Positions 11,924-23,463 of a stretch of 64,000 bases of DNA are shown in pieces; position 1 is the stretch's first letter; every line of letters begins with the position of its first letter. The position numbers and the translations under genes were made by a program. The DNA lies in contig RCTD01000030.1 in assembly GCA_014898415.1 (NCBI GenBank), positions 434,001 to 498,000 of the forward strand. The letters run 5' to 3'. The notes under the pieces were generated by a model, which had not been told where the DNA came from, searched no databases, and saw nothing but the letters and a program-made list of their open reading frames with translations. This stretch comes from Stromatinia cepivora. Taxonomy: Eukaryota > Ascomycota > Leotiomycetes > Helotiales > Sclerotiniaceae.

Positions 11924-12220
11924 TGATTTTGATGGGCTTTCAAGTCAGCTTTGAGATAGGAGCGTAACGTTATCGCATATCAAAAGCCTGGAGTTTGGTT
12001 TTCTGGAGATCGCATCTACAATATCCGAGTATTTATGATATTATACTCACTGGGGTTCATGTATGATAGGAGTGAGGTGACTGGTCACTTAGATCCGCGA
12101 ATACGAGCAAAGTCACATGGCCGAAATTGAATCGCTAACAAGGGGTTTCGAACTTTTTCATCCATCAATGGTTCGCTCTCTGATAAGATATTCGAACGCA
12201 ATTGATTGATATCATAATAA
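11924..12220. other. Short convergent intergenic spacer
   Basis: 3' UTRs of the WD40 gene and the MDR gene. No further feature is seen. Confidence 0.5.
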
Positions 12221-13505
12221 TTACAACTTGGCACCTTCTTCGACGCCCTCAACCATTACTACTGCCTTTCCCCACACTTTACGAGCGCTCAGGTCTTCCA
12301 ATGCTTTTACAACACTTTCAAAACCATTATACTTATGACCAAATATAATGGGCTTTACGAGGCCTGTCTTCAACATCTCATTTAGCCCGTTCCATACTTG
12401 CAATGTCGCTTCTGGATTCAGGCCATCTGTCTCTCCAAAACGCTGCAATTATTAGCTCCACCTCGAATAATCTATGTTATGGGTACTTACGTAGCCAATG
12501 ATCTTCGCCTGCTTTAAAAGAACTTTATTCATAGCTACCTTTTCTAGATTTCCTTCTCTGCCCGCGAACCCAACGGCCAGTATGCGCCCTTCATGGCTTA
12601 AGCATTTCAGTCTCAAATCGACTAGTCCTACAAAATCAAAAACCAAATCCACACCTTTACCGCCCGTTAGCTCTAAGATGGTCTTCCACCATTCTTGGTC
12701 TCCAGAATATTTCACACATTCATGAGCACCAAATTTGCGTGCCACTTCTAGTTTTTCCTTTATAAAAGCAGTTGCTATAACTCTTGCCCCAAATGCTTTT
12801 GCCATTTGCACAAGCATCAATCCCTGCCCTCCAGCTGCCGCATCCATAAGTACTATCTCCCCCCTCCTCAAATCCTCTCTGACTGCAAGTGCATCATAGC
12901 TAACAAGCGCCGTAGCACCGAGACTTGCGGAAGCTTGAAATTCCATCCTTCGGGAATGTGATGTATTGATGATTCTTTAATGGATATCATCGAGGCATAG
13001 GATCCTTGGCCACCGTCATAAACATAATCACCCGGCGAGTACCGATTGCCTTTCGATACTGAAACTACGGTGCGGGAAAACTCGAGACCAAGTATGAATG
13101 GTGGTATTGCGAGAGATTTGTTGTTTTGGTGTTCATCACGAGCCTATGAAAATTCTCGTGGATGAGTGCTTATTTTTTTAGCCAAGCCTCAAATATCAAG
13201 TAGAATTATGTCTTCTGCATAGATCGATCTCCAGGGCAAGAAAGGATAAGTGAAGTGTGCATGAAATGAGATGGGCAACAGGAATGTATAATTCGGAATC
13301 ACAGCTAGATGATCTCAAAACTCAAGACTCAAGGTTCATGGCTCTCATCAACTCAAAGTAATAAATAACACACCTCGGCAATCACCCACATAAAGAATAT
13401 CTACAAGACTTACTCCAGCTGTTCAACTTATCAGTATAACTTTAACTTCCCAGGCGGAAAAGCAGGGTTAAATCACCTGCATGGTTTTGAACGAGTATTT
13501 CCTTA
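12221..13505 (-). pseudogene. Zinc-type alcohol dehydrogenase/quinone oxidoreductase-like (MDR) gene with a frameshift
   Basis: Medium-chain reductase relatives reduce quinones or enals with NADPH. Exons readable on minus: about 13502-13477 (EILVQNHA), 13418-13390 (AGVSLVDILY), 13143-12491 and 12442-12221. The last intron is 48 bp (12490-12443, GTAAGT...TGCAG). The upstream introns are about 58 bp and 246 bp. Family landmarks are YDALAVREDLRRGEIVL, the Rossmann loop AAAGGQGLMLVQMAK, and GGKGVDLVFDFVGLVD. Around 12945 the frame breaks: the upstream part reads SIHHIPEGW, and the expected FQASASLGATA continues only one base out of frame, with no splice site available to repair it. I also found no in-frame ATG before EILVQNHA. 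It is either a pseudogene or carries an assembly error. The 5' exon borders are the least certain part. Confidence 0.7.
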
Positions 13506-13949
13506 CCTATCCTTAGGTTGAGGATCAGAAATAACTTGAGTATAGGAGATCTTTGTAATTCTGTTTCATTGATCAGCCAATAACAAATTCTCACTTAGCA
13601 TTTTGATATCAACTTTACAAACTTCTCTATTAGAATTCCTTTCATTTGCCCAAACAAGTTGCTGCTTAATTATTATATGAATAAAGTTTTGGAGAGGAAG
13701 AAGATATATATCCACCTACCTACAGTCCAATTGGCTTAGGTAATTTGATATGAATTTGATCTATACCTAAATTGGTTAGATCCTGCAACATGTCGGGAAG
13801 GCTGAGGCCATTTTAAACAAAGGTTAGCTTGCCTCGCCCGTATTGTACTTTATCTATTGGACTTGAGATTTGTCTTCTTAAAAAAAATCTACAAATACCA
13901 TCCATCCCTCCTTCAATGCACATTTTCTTCTTTCAACCTTTGTATTAAA
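13506..13949. other. Divergent promoter region, MDR gene/Spt5
   Basis: About 440 bp between the 5' remnants of the MDR gene and the Spt5 ATG. The sequence before Spt5 is pyrimidine-rich (TTCTTCTTTCAACC near 13925-13939), which fits a fungal 5' UTR. An upstream ATG-like frame from 13857 runs in phase into the Spt5 start, but its leader peptide (about 31 codons) does not look conserved. Confidence 0.4.
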
Positions 13950-16900
13950 ATGTCTACTTCAAATTTACCGAATAATTCCTTTGACGAAAGCGACGAAGAG
14001 GACGATAATTTCAATCCCCAACCTGCGGATCTTTCTGACAACGAAGATGAAGACAACCATGCAACCAGCGCGCAAAGACGAAATGATGCTTCGCGTCATC
14101 AAGTAGGAGATGAAGATGGTTCTGAGGATGAATCTGCCCCCGCGAGTGGAAGGAAAACCACCTCGCGCGGTGCCGCCGACGATGTTGATGAGGATGAAGA
14201 TGATGAAGGCGAGGGTGATGATACTGCTGCAGGCGCCCATGATGATGATGACGATGAAGAAGATGAAGAAGAAGATGATGACGATGAAGAAGAGATTACG
14301 GTGAGCATTTCTTACCTACATATAAATTCCTACTTACTATCCCCTCACGGTATGTCTACCAGAACTTTCCACCTAATGGCAAACTATAGGGACACCGCCG
14401 TAAACGTCGCAGAGACCGTCGCAATGTTTTCCTCGATGTCGAAGCCGAAGTGGATGAAGACGAGGATGAAAATGAAGATGACGAGGATGAATTGAACGAA
14501 ATGAAGGATACTTTCATTGCAGACACACACCCGGATGATATGGCAGACCTTCCGGATGGTGGTGAGACAGATGACAGGCGTCATCGAGATTTGGATAGGA
14601 GACGTGAAATGGAAGCAAGTCTTGATGCGGAAAAGCAAGCCGAAATTTTGCGACAACGATATGCGAACAAAGGTCGATCCTCAAGGGGCAGTGGAGAATC
14701 AGCGGTCGTTCCAAAACGTCTTTTACTTCCTAGTGTCGATGATCCTAGTATCTGGGCTGTAAGATGTAAAGAAGGAAAAGAAAGAGAGGCCGTTTTCTCG
14801 ATCATGAAGCGCATCGAAGAGAGAACTGGTACCAAAGAGGAACTTGCGATTACTTGCGCTTTTGAACGTGGTGGAACGCAATCTACAATGAAGGGGTTCA
14901 TTTATGTCGAAGCCCAACGACAAGCCGATATTTTGACTGCTATGGATGGCCTTATGAATGTCTATCCTCGAACGAAAATGCAGCTGGTTGAGATCAAGGA
15001 AATGCCAGACCTTCTCAGGGTTACGAAAAGTCCAACTGTAGAAGTTGGAGCTTATGTACGACTTAGGCGTCCAGCAAAATATGCTGGTGATCTTGCTCAA
15101 GTTATGGAAGTCACCGATACTGGCCTCGAATTACGTGTCAGATATGTACCTCGTCTCGATTATGGTCTCCATGAGGATACCAATGTGGTGGATGGAAAGA
15201 GAAAGCGTCCAGTGGCGGGACCACGTCCGCCCCAACGACTCTTCAGTGAGGCTGAAGCTAAGAAACGACATGCAAAACATTTGCAAGGCCGACCGGACAC
15301 GAAAACCTGGAACTACTTTAATGAAGAATATATCAATGGATATTGCGAGAAGGAGGTCAAAATCCAAGCACTTATCACCAAAGATGTCAATCCAACCCTC
15401 GAGGAAGTTACAAGATTTGCCTCTGGTGCTGAAGATGGAACCGAGAACTTGGATCTGAATGCTCTTGCTGCTAGCTTGAAAGCAAGCACAGCCAATGCTT
15501 CTTACCTACCAGGCGATGTTATTGAAGTTTACGAGGGTGAACAGAAAGGTGTCGTTGGTAAAGCAGTATCTGTTACAGGTGATATTGTCACGATGGCTGT
15601 ATCTGAGGGGGCATTGAAGGGTCAAACCATTGAAATCCCTATCAAGGGTCTACGCAAACGTTTCCGTGAGGGTGATCATGTCAAAGTGATTGGTGGAAGT
15701 AGGTTTAGAGATGAAGTCGGTATGGTCGTCAAGATCATCGAAGATCGTGTCACTTTGTTGAGTGATCAAGGCAACAACGAAATCACTGTTTTCAGCAAAG
15801 ATCTTCGAGAGGCAAGCGATTCTGGTGGCAGTGGCGCTTTAGGAAAGTACGAGCTATGGGACTTGGTTCAATTAGATCCATCTACTGTTGGCTGTATTAT
15901 CAAAGTTGATCGCGAATCACTTGTCGTTCTTGATCAGAATGGCTCTAACCGAACAGTTATTCCTTCTCAAATCTCCAATAAGCTTGAAAAGCGAAGAAAT
16001 GCAGTGGCAACAGATCGTAATGGTGCCGAGATTAAGATGGAGGATGGTGTGAAGGAATTTGGAGGAGAAGGTAGATCTGGCAAAATTCTACACATTCATC
16101 GAGCCTATCTCTTCTTGAAGAGCTCAGAATTGACCGAGAATGCTGGTGTATTCGTTGCGCGAACAACCAGCGTTCAAAGCGTATCTGCTAAGGGAGGACG
16201 CATCGCTGGGAATGCCTCATCTTCACCAGATCTTAGCTCTATGAACCCCGCAATGAAGCTGAACCCGAAAAACAATGGCCAAATGCTTCCACCAAAATCA
16301 TTTGGTCGTGATAAATCTATTGGACAGACGGTAACAATCCGAAAAGGTCCATACAAGGGTTTACTCGGCATTGTCAAAGATACCACAGACACCAATGCCA
16401 GAGTAGAACTACACACAAAGAGCAAGGTAGTCAGTGTGCCAAAAGACTGTTTGGGATTCAAGGATAAGATCAGTGGGGCATCGATAGATCCAAACGGTTT
16501 CAGAGGTGGTCCCGGTGGTGGTAGAGGAGGAGGAGCTCCAAGAGGCCGTGGTTTTGGAGGTGCAACCTCTGGTCCAGGTTGGGATGCTGGTGCAGGTGGG
16601 CGAACACCAATGCCAGGTGGTCTTCCTGAGCGTACTCCAGCTTGGGGGAGAAGTGAGTTAATCGCGTCTTATCTTCCGAAATTTACTAATATTTTTAGCT
16701 CCTCATGGTGGTGCCCAAGGTGGACGAACGCCTGCCTGGAAGTCTGGTCCCACTGATGGTGGACGTACACCTGGTTGGGCGAATGATGGATCTCGGACCG
16801 TTTATGCAAATGATGGTAGCCGGACAGCCTATGGAGGTGGCAATAGAACTCCTGCTTGGTCATCTGGTGCTAAAACCCCAGCTTATGGCCTATCAGATAA

Positions 16901-17336
16901 TTTTGGATCTAAAACTCCCGCATATGGCGGTAGCGGTAATTCTGGAGATGCATGGGGCTCAAAGACTCCAGCCTATCAACCAAATAATTCAAACGACAAT
17001 TGGAACTCTGGCCCATCCAATAACAACAATTGGGGATCGGCTTACGATGCTCCAACCCCTGGTGGACCTTTATCGGCACCTACACCGGCTGCAATGAATG
17101 CTCCGACTCCGGGTGGATATTCCGCTCCTACACCGGCTGCCATGAACGCTCCAACTCCTGGGGCTTATTCAGCCCCAACTCCAGCTCCAGGCTACTGGGG
17201 TGCTCCGACACCTCAAGCTATGGATGCACCTACACCAGGACAAGGATATTATGCGGGAGCTCCCACACCTGGTGCCTATGCAGCGGAGACACCAGCAGGT
17301 AATTGGCAGGAGGATGGACCTAGATACGTGGATTAA
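13950..17336 (+). CDS. SPT5: Transcription elongation factor Spt5 (DSIF large subunit)
   Basis: Nuclear RNA polymerase II elongation factor that pairs with Spt4. Three exons: 13950-14300, 14390-16652 and 16699-17336, about 1,083 residues. The introns are 89 bp (GTGAGC...TATAG) and 46 bp (GTGAGT...TTTAG), with exact frame continuity. Residues 1-200 are very acidic (D/E runs). The NGN domain lies near residues 234-325 ([14 protein letters not shown]...[18 protein letters not shown]). KOW modules follow near 334 ([20 protein letters not shown]), 490 ([16 protein letters not shown]), 542 ([20 protein letters not shown]) and 758 ([18 protein letters not shown]). From about residue 825 there is a Gly/Arg stretch, then a C-terminal repeat region with TPAW, TPAYG and APTPG units, the kind phosphorylated by Bur1/CDK9-type kinases. 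The start at 13950 gives [18 protein letters not shown], typical of the family. Confidence 0.96.
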
Positions 17337-20300
17337 TGGAGATAATTTGCATGGAACGGTAGATACGCCTGCGTCGGAGGAACTTTATTGGTTTTAAAAT
17401 GGAGCGATGGAGTTTCTCTTCTTTCCCTTTTTTGAGCTTGCTCTTTTTATTTGACATGTTTTAACAGAATGGTCACAATGGGAGCCTTTTTTTTTGCGGG
17501 TAGAAAAGTGCATGCATGCATGCGAGATATCAAAAATTGCAAAATTAAAGCACAATTGTTCATACAAAGTCATACTCTTACTACCCACCTGTTACTAATT
17601 CTTCTTCTCGCTACCGGTACAAGTATTTGAACCCCATCCCTCTATATTTTCACCAATAGGTGTACTCCCACTCCGAGTCATAATCCACGTAGCCTCCATA
17701 ATTTACCTATTGATGCTGACAATCATCTGGAATTTCAGAGCGAATTCCGGGGGATAGCGATTGCCGCATGTTTTGTCTGTGCTGGGGTTGGATTGGTGGG
17801 AGGGGGTTAGGGGGTCATGATGGGTCGATGGATGTGGTGAAGTGATGAGGTGATTGGATTGAGATTTTTGGAGGGAATGGTCAACCTTGATGGTTGGATG
17901 GATGGGATATGGTAGGGATATAGTAGGGATATGTAATTGGGATGGGATTAAAAAAGAGTGGATATGAGTATGTATGTATCTTTGTCAAGTGATAGGTTTG
18001 ATGTCGTAAGTCTTTTGATAGTAGTCTTTCTGAATCGACGCTCTATCGGAAAGTTAACAGACCCTCTACTTCCATCCACCCGGAGTTGCCAACTTTTCGA
18101 TAGAGATCCAATTAGATCACAAACGCCTAGATGAAGCTATTCCCAAAAAATGCATTTGAGCCTTGTGTGTTTTTTTCTTCATTCTTGTGTCAAAACATAT
18201 CATGGGAAAAGCAGGGGGATACTGTACTTCAGGTAAAAACAATACGAAAAGCACGTCAAAAGACTTTCTGTCAAGAAGAGGCACATTAGGTAGGTAGTAT
18301 AATATTGTTGATTTGGAATAAGGTTCAGTTACGAATTACCGAGTCCTAGGATGTCACTGGACTTGGAGGATCCCCATGTTTATCTGGGTACTTATCGGTA
18401 GTTAATCTATTAACCCTTAGCTATTGCATATATACTTTCGATTTAGTCTCCATAGGTATCCCGAGTACATAATCTTATCTCGTCGCATCTGAAACTACTT
18501 CTCAGATCATGAATGACGAATCGATCTAGACACAAAGTAGGTAAAGTTTGACGTCAAAAGTGGGAGTATATACCGACATTCTAGTTCCATAATATACAAT
18601 TAAGCAGATGTGGTCCTCTTCAGCTCCAAAGCCCCATCTATCATCTTCGTAGTCCTCGTATCCATCAATATATTGCCTTCCTATTTCTTCATAGTACTAT
18701 CAAAGTTACTATCTATCATCATGCACACCCGAATCCCAGCAATGCCACGAGGGAACAATATCACGACTTTTCTCCACGGTATTGTAAGCACCTTCCGGAA
18801 GTGCTTGGGATTTGCTAGTAAGGGTGGCACGGTGAAGATTTAAGTTACTGGGTTACTGGGTATGACAAGGATGGATGAGGAATCGTTCGTGAAGAGAAAA
18901 AGAATGAGGAAGGGCGGCGACATCGGAGTTTCCTGTTCTAAATGGGAAAAAAGGGTTGGGAGATCTATTTGGAAATGTTTCCGGCGGTTGGTACGGATTG
19001 GTGGTAGGGGGGGATTGAATTGGGAGATGAGTGACATGATTACGATACTAATACAAACGAGATCTGCGAGTGATGATCGAGCAGAAATTGCAAAACTTGC
19101 TGATATACACATATTAATCTTACATGCGAGTGGATGATTGATGTTGAAAAGAAAACGTGGGATGGCGGATGTGACTGTGATTAAATTAAGCCTTGAGGGG
19201 AGAGGGGAATTGGCAATAATTGGCACTTGATAGGAAATTGATATTTTTCATTCCACTTCCAAGCAAATATCATTTCAAGCCGTTTGTAGTATGAACAGTA
19301 TGAACGAATGATATTCCAGAGAAAGTTGCAACCTAGAAGTCTTGTCATCTCTTTCTCATCATCACGGGAAGACACATCGATACCAACCCCGTTCACCGAT
19401 GTGATATATAATAATATATCATCTTTTTCTCGAAGAATCATTTATAATTAATTACCCTTGAATTCGAATTGACAAATCCGTAACTTTATATAATTATCTG
19501 TCGGGTATGTATTATCATTCTCATCTCCCAAATATATTTGATTCTATTTGAACTCTCTGCACTATAATTATTTTACTCCTTTATCAACTATCATTTCTAT
19601 CTCGCTTGAGGTTAAGGTTAAGTAAGGTTATGTTCTTTTGTCATCGTCAGCTCCAAGAATTTCAATCCGTCATTCATCGATCAATTCCCTATTTACCTAC
19701 TTATCTATTTACCTACCTAATACTTTCTCCATAATTTTCTTACATTTGTTAATTTCTCTACTTATCTCCTATATACATTACATACAATAATAATCTTTTT
19801 CTTCCTTTATAATCTCATCTCAAACATTCTTCGAAAGCTAGGTAGGTAGGTAGGTAGATTATCTATCCTATCTTCTATCTATCTTGCTAACCCTGCCATC
19901 CTGCCTGCCGTTTCGACACTTAAACCTATGAAATACGCTAAAAAAAATTTAGATCGCATAAATTAAGCTTTCTCATCTGGTGCATTGAAACAGTAACGGA
20001 CAAATATCCCGACATCAATCTGAAATAGGAAGCTCATCAACTCATTCATACAAAACAATATACACCCACTTTCCACCGTATAGTGAGTAACGGTCAATCC
20101 AATTCAAGAAACTTGATCATTCCTAATTGATCATTTAGTAGCTCACGAAGATAGGAATACTTGATACTTGCGAGCATTATCAAATGATCAGTCAGGATAT
20201 CATCATCGAATAAGAGTCCGACGTCAAGAAAAACATTTTCAAAAGCACATTTAACATCTCATCATACCCAACCATATCTTCTTGCACAATCTACAAGATT

Positions 20301-20447
20301 GCAACGAGTCTATTTTGGGGTGGTCATAAGGACATAATAAACCTTCCTTTTTTCTCTTTAAAATCCATTCCACCTTCCAAGTTAGAGGTCCTGCTCGATA
20401 AAGCAGAGCAAGCGAGTTTCCTTTTGTTTTAACAAAGAGTTGATCAA
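17337..20447. other. 3.1 kb region without a supported gene
   Basis: Spt5 3' UTR followed by a long region upstream of the next F-box gene. It contains a palindromic CATGCATGCATG near 17511-17522, TAGGTAGG repeats at 19841-19857 and pyrimidine-rich stretches. Open frames at 18610-18843 (+), 18862-19137 (+) and 18840-19226 (-) overlap each other and lack domains. Much of 19400-20447 may be a long 5' UTR or promoter of the F-box gene; this is inference. Confidence 0.4.
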
Positions 20448-22660
20448 ATGGAGAACAACGACAAATACTTGCATGGTCGATTGGATCCTGGTATCGAATC
20501 GACTTTGCAGTTGGTCGAGGGAGTGGAAAGTCCGGACATGAGTAAATTCGTTTCTTCCCAGGAAGCACCTTCCCCCAAATCACCTCAACCCAAAAATGCT
20601 ATATTCCAGGGTATGTACTTTTCTCCGTTGCACCGTATTTGCTTAGTGTTCTTGGCTTTCGAGCTGCATCTTTCGTTTGATGGAAATGACAAGGTCTTCC
20701 AATCAAGCATGGATCGTAATTACGGTACCAATTTTGAAGAATGACAGCTAATAGTGATACTTTCCAACCTTAGCTATCAAATCTCCCAATGGAACTCAAC
20801 TCAAGTTAACTCACCTTCCGGTTGAGCTTCTTCGTCAAATTGCTTCATATCTTTCGCCCTGCGACTTGACGAAATTAGGCAAATCATGCAAAACCTTATT
20901 TGAAGTGGCAAAAACCGATTCCCTTTGGCGACGCCTCGTACAGGAGAACGTTCCCGGTATCGACCTTGATTCTCCTGCCCCATGTCAGTCTTTTAAGGAG
21001 CTTTACAAATCTCATGATCCTCATTGGTTCCTTACGAAGAACAAGATATGGTTCAGCGATTCTCGGAATTACGGACAAATATTGATTTCCAAATACCACC
21101 CGGAGACTGGTTCTATTGGATTATACAGACTCGTGACAGAAATTTTTTGAGTTACCACCTCAATTTTTTGCGTGGAAGGACGATATCTCAGTCATAGTTC
21201 ATTGCTTTGAACCTAGGGTATATTTGTCTCAGTATTGCCTGCGATTAGATGTCGATTCTTATTCTCATCGATCCCTTTCAAATATGGGGGACGTTGAACG
21301 CAGGCTCAAGGGCGAGCTACCTTTGGTGAGGACGAGCGATGATCCTGGCTCTCGTGCCTTTACGCATTTCATACTGGCAAAATCGTTGGTAGGTAAAACC
21401 CCCGCCAACGGGCCGCAGGAGGGTAAATGGCCACCACCGAATGTACCAGCAAAGTCTCGAGTAGATCGTTCTACCATCTGCGATCAGTCTTCTACAGCTA
21501 CATGGGGCCGGCCCGAAGATCGTTCTCAAATTAATGAGCAATCTTTTCGAATTAGATTCTGGTTAGAGATGAACGGTCAAGTACGAATGGGAGAAGATAT
21601 CCAAACATGGTCAACTCTTGACTTTGGATTATACACACCGACAGAGGATGAGCCTTTCAGAGGTATTTTTGTAAGTTTATATAAATTTCATATTCATCTT
21701 CTCAATTCATTTTAACCCTCGACTTCCATATCGATGCTCGCAACAATCGATAGGGAAGTTTGTCTATCCCATCAAATCTCTCTATATCCTACCCTTTCCC
21801 CGCCAATTTCATGACCTTTTTCAAATCCTTAATCTATCTATGACTTATAACCCATTATCATGTTTTATCGATGAAAGATTGGTCAGGGTTTCCAACACCC
21901 CGGAATTCCCTAAGAACGAGAGAATCTTGATTTTCAAACTTATTTCACACCTCCGATTTGTTCTAGGACATTGAATCCGTCTAGAACAAATCTACTTGAA
22001 ATAATTTCAACCAGTATCAATTCACAGTTTCACGAATATTGAAAGCTTTCAATTCCGACTATAGATATGGCTAGGTTTAGCAAATTATCATTTAAAGACA
22101 TCTCTCTGTTCACCTACTGACTCAAATCACAATTTCAGGTTGGGGATTATTCAGGTCATGGTTGTGAATATTTACTATTAGACCAACGAGATGGATTTCA
22201 GAAAAACGACGAACCAAATATATTGGAGCGGAAAGACGAAACGCCTGAAGTGTGGGAAGCAAAGAAAAGACATGCAAGAATTTACAAAGGCTCTCTGTGC
22301 GCTATTAAATTGACTGGAGATCCAAACATACCTCGAGGTCAAATTTCATGGATCGCTGATGATATCAGTGACAAGGGCTTAGTTCGTCATGGGGAGCAGG
22401 CGTGGCCTGGTGCAAGAATCGTAAAGAGTCGTGGTCAAATTGCTAATCAAGGATATCAAAACTGTATTTGTTTCCTTCTTCAAGAATTCTATTGCGGTTC
22501 ATACTGACTGTTGATAGCTAAATTCATTGAAACGGAACTTATAATGATATCTCACGATGTATTGGCACAACACTGGTTGCCTTTCGGACATATATCGTTC
22601 TTTCACCGAGTTAACATTGACGGTTTTTTTAAGCCAGGAATGGGGGAATCAACAAAGTGA
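20448..22660 (+). CDS. F-box protein (Fbx15-like), with a one-base frameshift in exon 2
   Basis: Four exons on +: 20448-20610, 20774-21670, 22139-22463 and 22518-22660. Introns are 163, 468 and 54 bp, all GT...AG with matching phases. The F-box is clear near residues 67-115 (LTHLPVELLRQIASYLSPCD...LWRRLVQENV). Downstream blocks such as WFLTKNKIWFSDS, DFGLYTPTEDEPFRG and PRGQISWIADD, and the tail GHISFFHRVNIDGF, match the layout of fungal Fbx15-type F-box proteins, which act in SCF ubiquitin ligases. In exon 2 a run of six T at about 21144-21149 throws the frame off. Reading YRLVTEIF, the frame hits TGA, but with one T fewer it would continue ELPPQFFAWKDD in phase with the rest. No intron can repair this. 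It is therefore either a recent pseudogene or a homopolymer error; the rest of the gene is intact and unmutated. Confidence 0.8.
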
Positions 22661-23095
22661 GAATAAACGAGAGGAAGGAAGAGATTCCAACAATTTGGAA
22701 GACGGAGGCAGAAGGTTTTATTGATCAATAATACATTTCATTTCTTTGTATACCGATTGATACTTAGCTTTTATTGAATCATATTCTATCATAAATAATC
22801 ATAGCTATAACTAAAATTATCTTTCATTGTTCCTAGAAGTACTACTTTGTAAGTTCCTTTGATCTCATCAATGTTTAGATTATATTTTTAGATAGGTACC
22901 TAAACATCTAAGTACTACATACCTACCTACACTTTATCTACTACCTAGTAACTACCTAGTACCTACCTAGTAACCTTACCTATCTCCCTAATAGGCACTT
23001 ACCCCACTTCATATAAATCCCCAACATCTCCCCCACTTCAATTCTATCTACCTAGCCCAAAACTAAACCTCCCAAATCATAAAATAACTCATACA
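22661..23095. other. 3' UTR and spacer before tRNA-Val
   Basis: AT-rich spacer with a run of CTACCTA/CCTAGTA short repeats at about 22917-22990. No gene seen. Confidence 0.5.
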
Positions 23096-23209
23096 GGATC
23101 CGTGGTGTAGTGGTTATCACGTCCGCCTTACAATGTTAATTCTATATTTGAAATGGATTGGAATTGACTCTATCGCGGCAGGTCCCCGGTTCGACCCCGG
23201 GCGGATTCA
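23096..23209 (+). tRNA. tRNA-Val (UAC) with a 41-nt intron
   Basis: The acceptor stem GGATCCG (23096-23102) pairs with CGGATTC (23202-23208) with one G-U, and A209 follows as discriminator. The D-arm TGGTGTAGTGGTTATCA has the A-box pattern; GGTTCGACC in the T-loop is the B-box, with stem CCCGG/CCGGG. The anticodon TAC is at 23129-23131. An intron of about 41 nt (23133-23173) begins one base after the anticodon, the standard place for nuclear tRNA introns. The mature RNA would be 73 nt before CCA. The anticodon stem has one T-C mismatch at its outer pair (27-43). A T-run just after the gene (23211-23216) is a good Pol III terminator. Confidence 0.88.
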
Positions 23210-23210
23210 A

Positions 23211-23252
23211 ATTTTTGGGGATTTTTGGGGGTTTTTGGGGGGGGGGGGTTGG
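23211..23252 (+). repeat. T/G homopolymer tract directly after tRNA-Val
   Basis: Alternating T5 and G4-G12 runs on the plus strand. The first T-run probably ends Pol III transcription. The four or more G-runs could form a G-quadruplex, which is inference. Being homopolymeric, its exact length may be unreliable. Confidence 0.8.
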
Positions 23253-23463
23253 TTTTTAGGCGGGAATGGGGGTGTGTTTTGGAGGGGGAGGAATGGAGAT
23301 GTCCGAGGTTTATCCGTCATAAAGCGACATAATTTTTGCTGGGGGAGTAAGTTGTAATTATATAAATAGATTGGTGCTTTCTTTTCCTTTTGTACGTTGC
23401 AAGTCTTTGTCAAAGCTAATGAATGGCTGGTGGGTTTTTTGTACGTCAGGAAATGTTGAAGTT

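Noticed and set aside
14099..14308. Poly-Ser peptide antisense to Spt5
   Set aside because: Reverse reading of GAT/GAA acidic codons.
18610..19226. Overlapping frames on both strands suggesting a small gene
   Set aside because: No splice-consistent model, no domain, and the strands compete over the same DNA.
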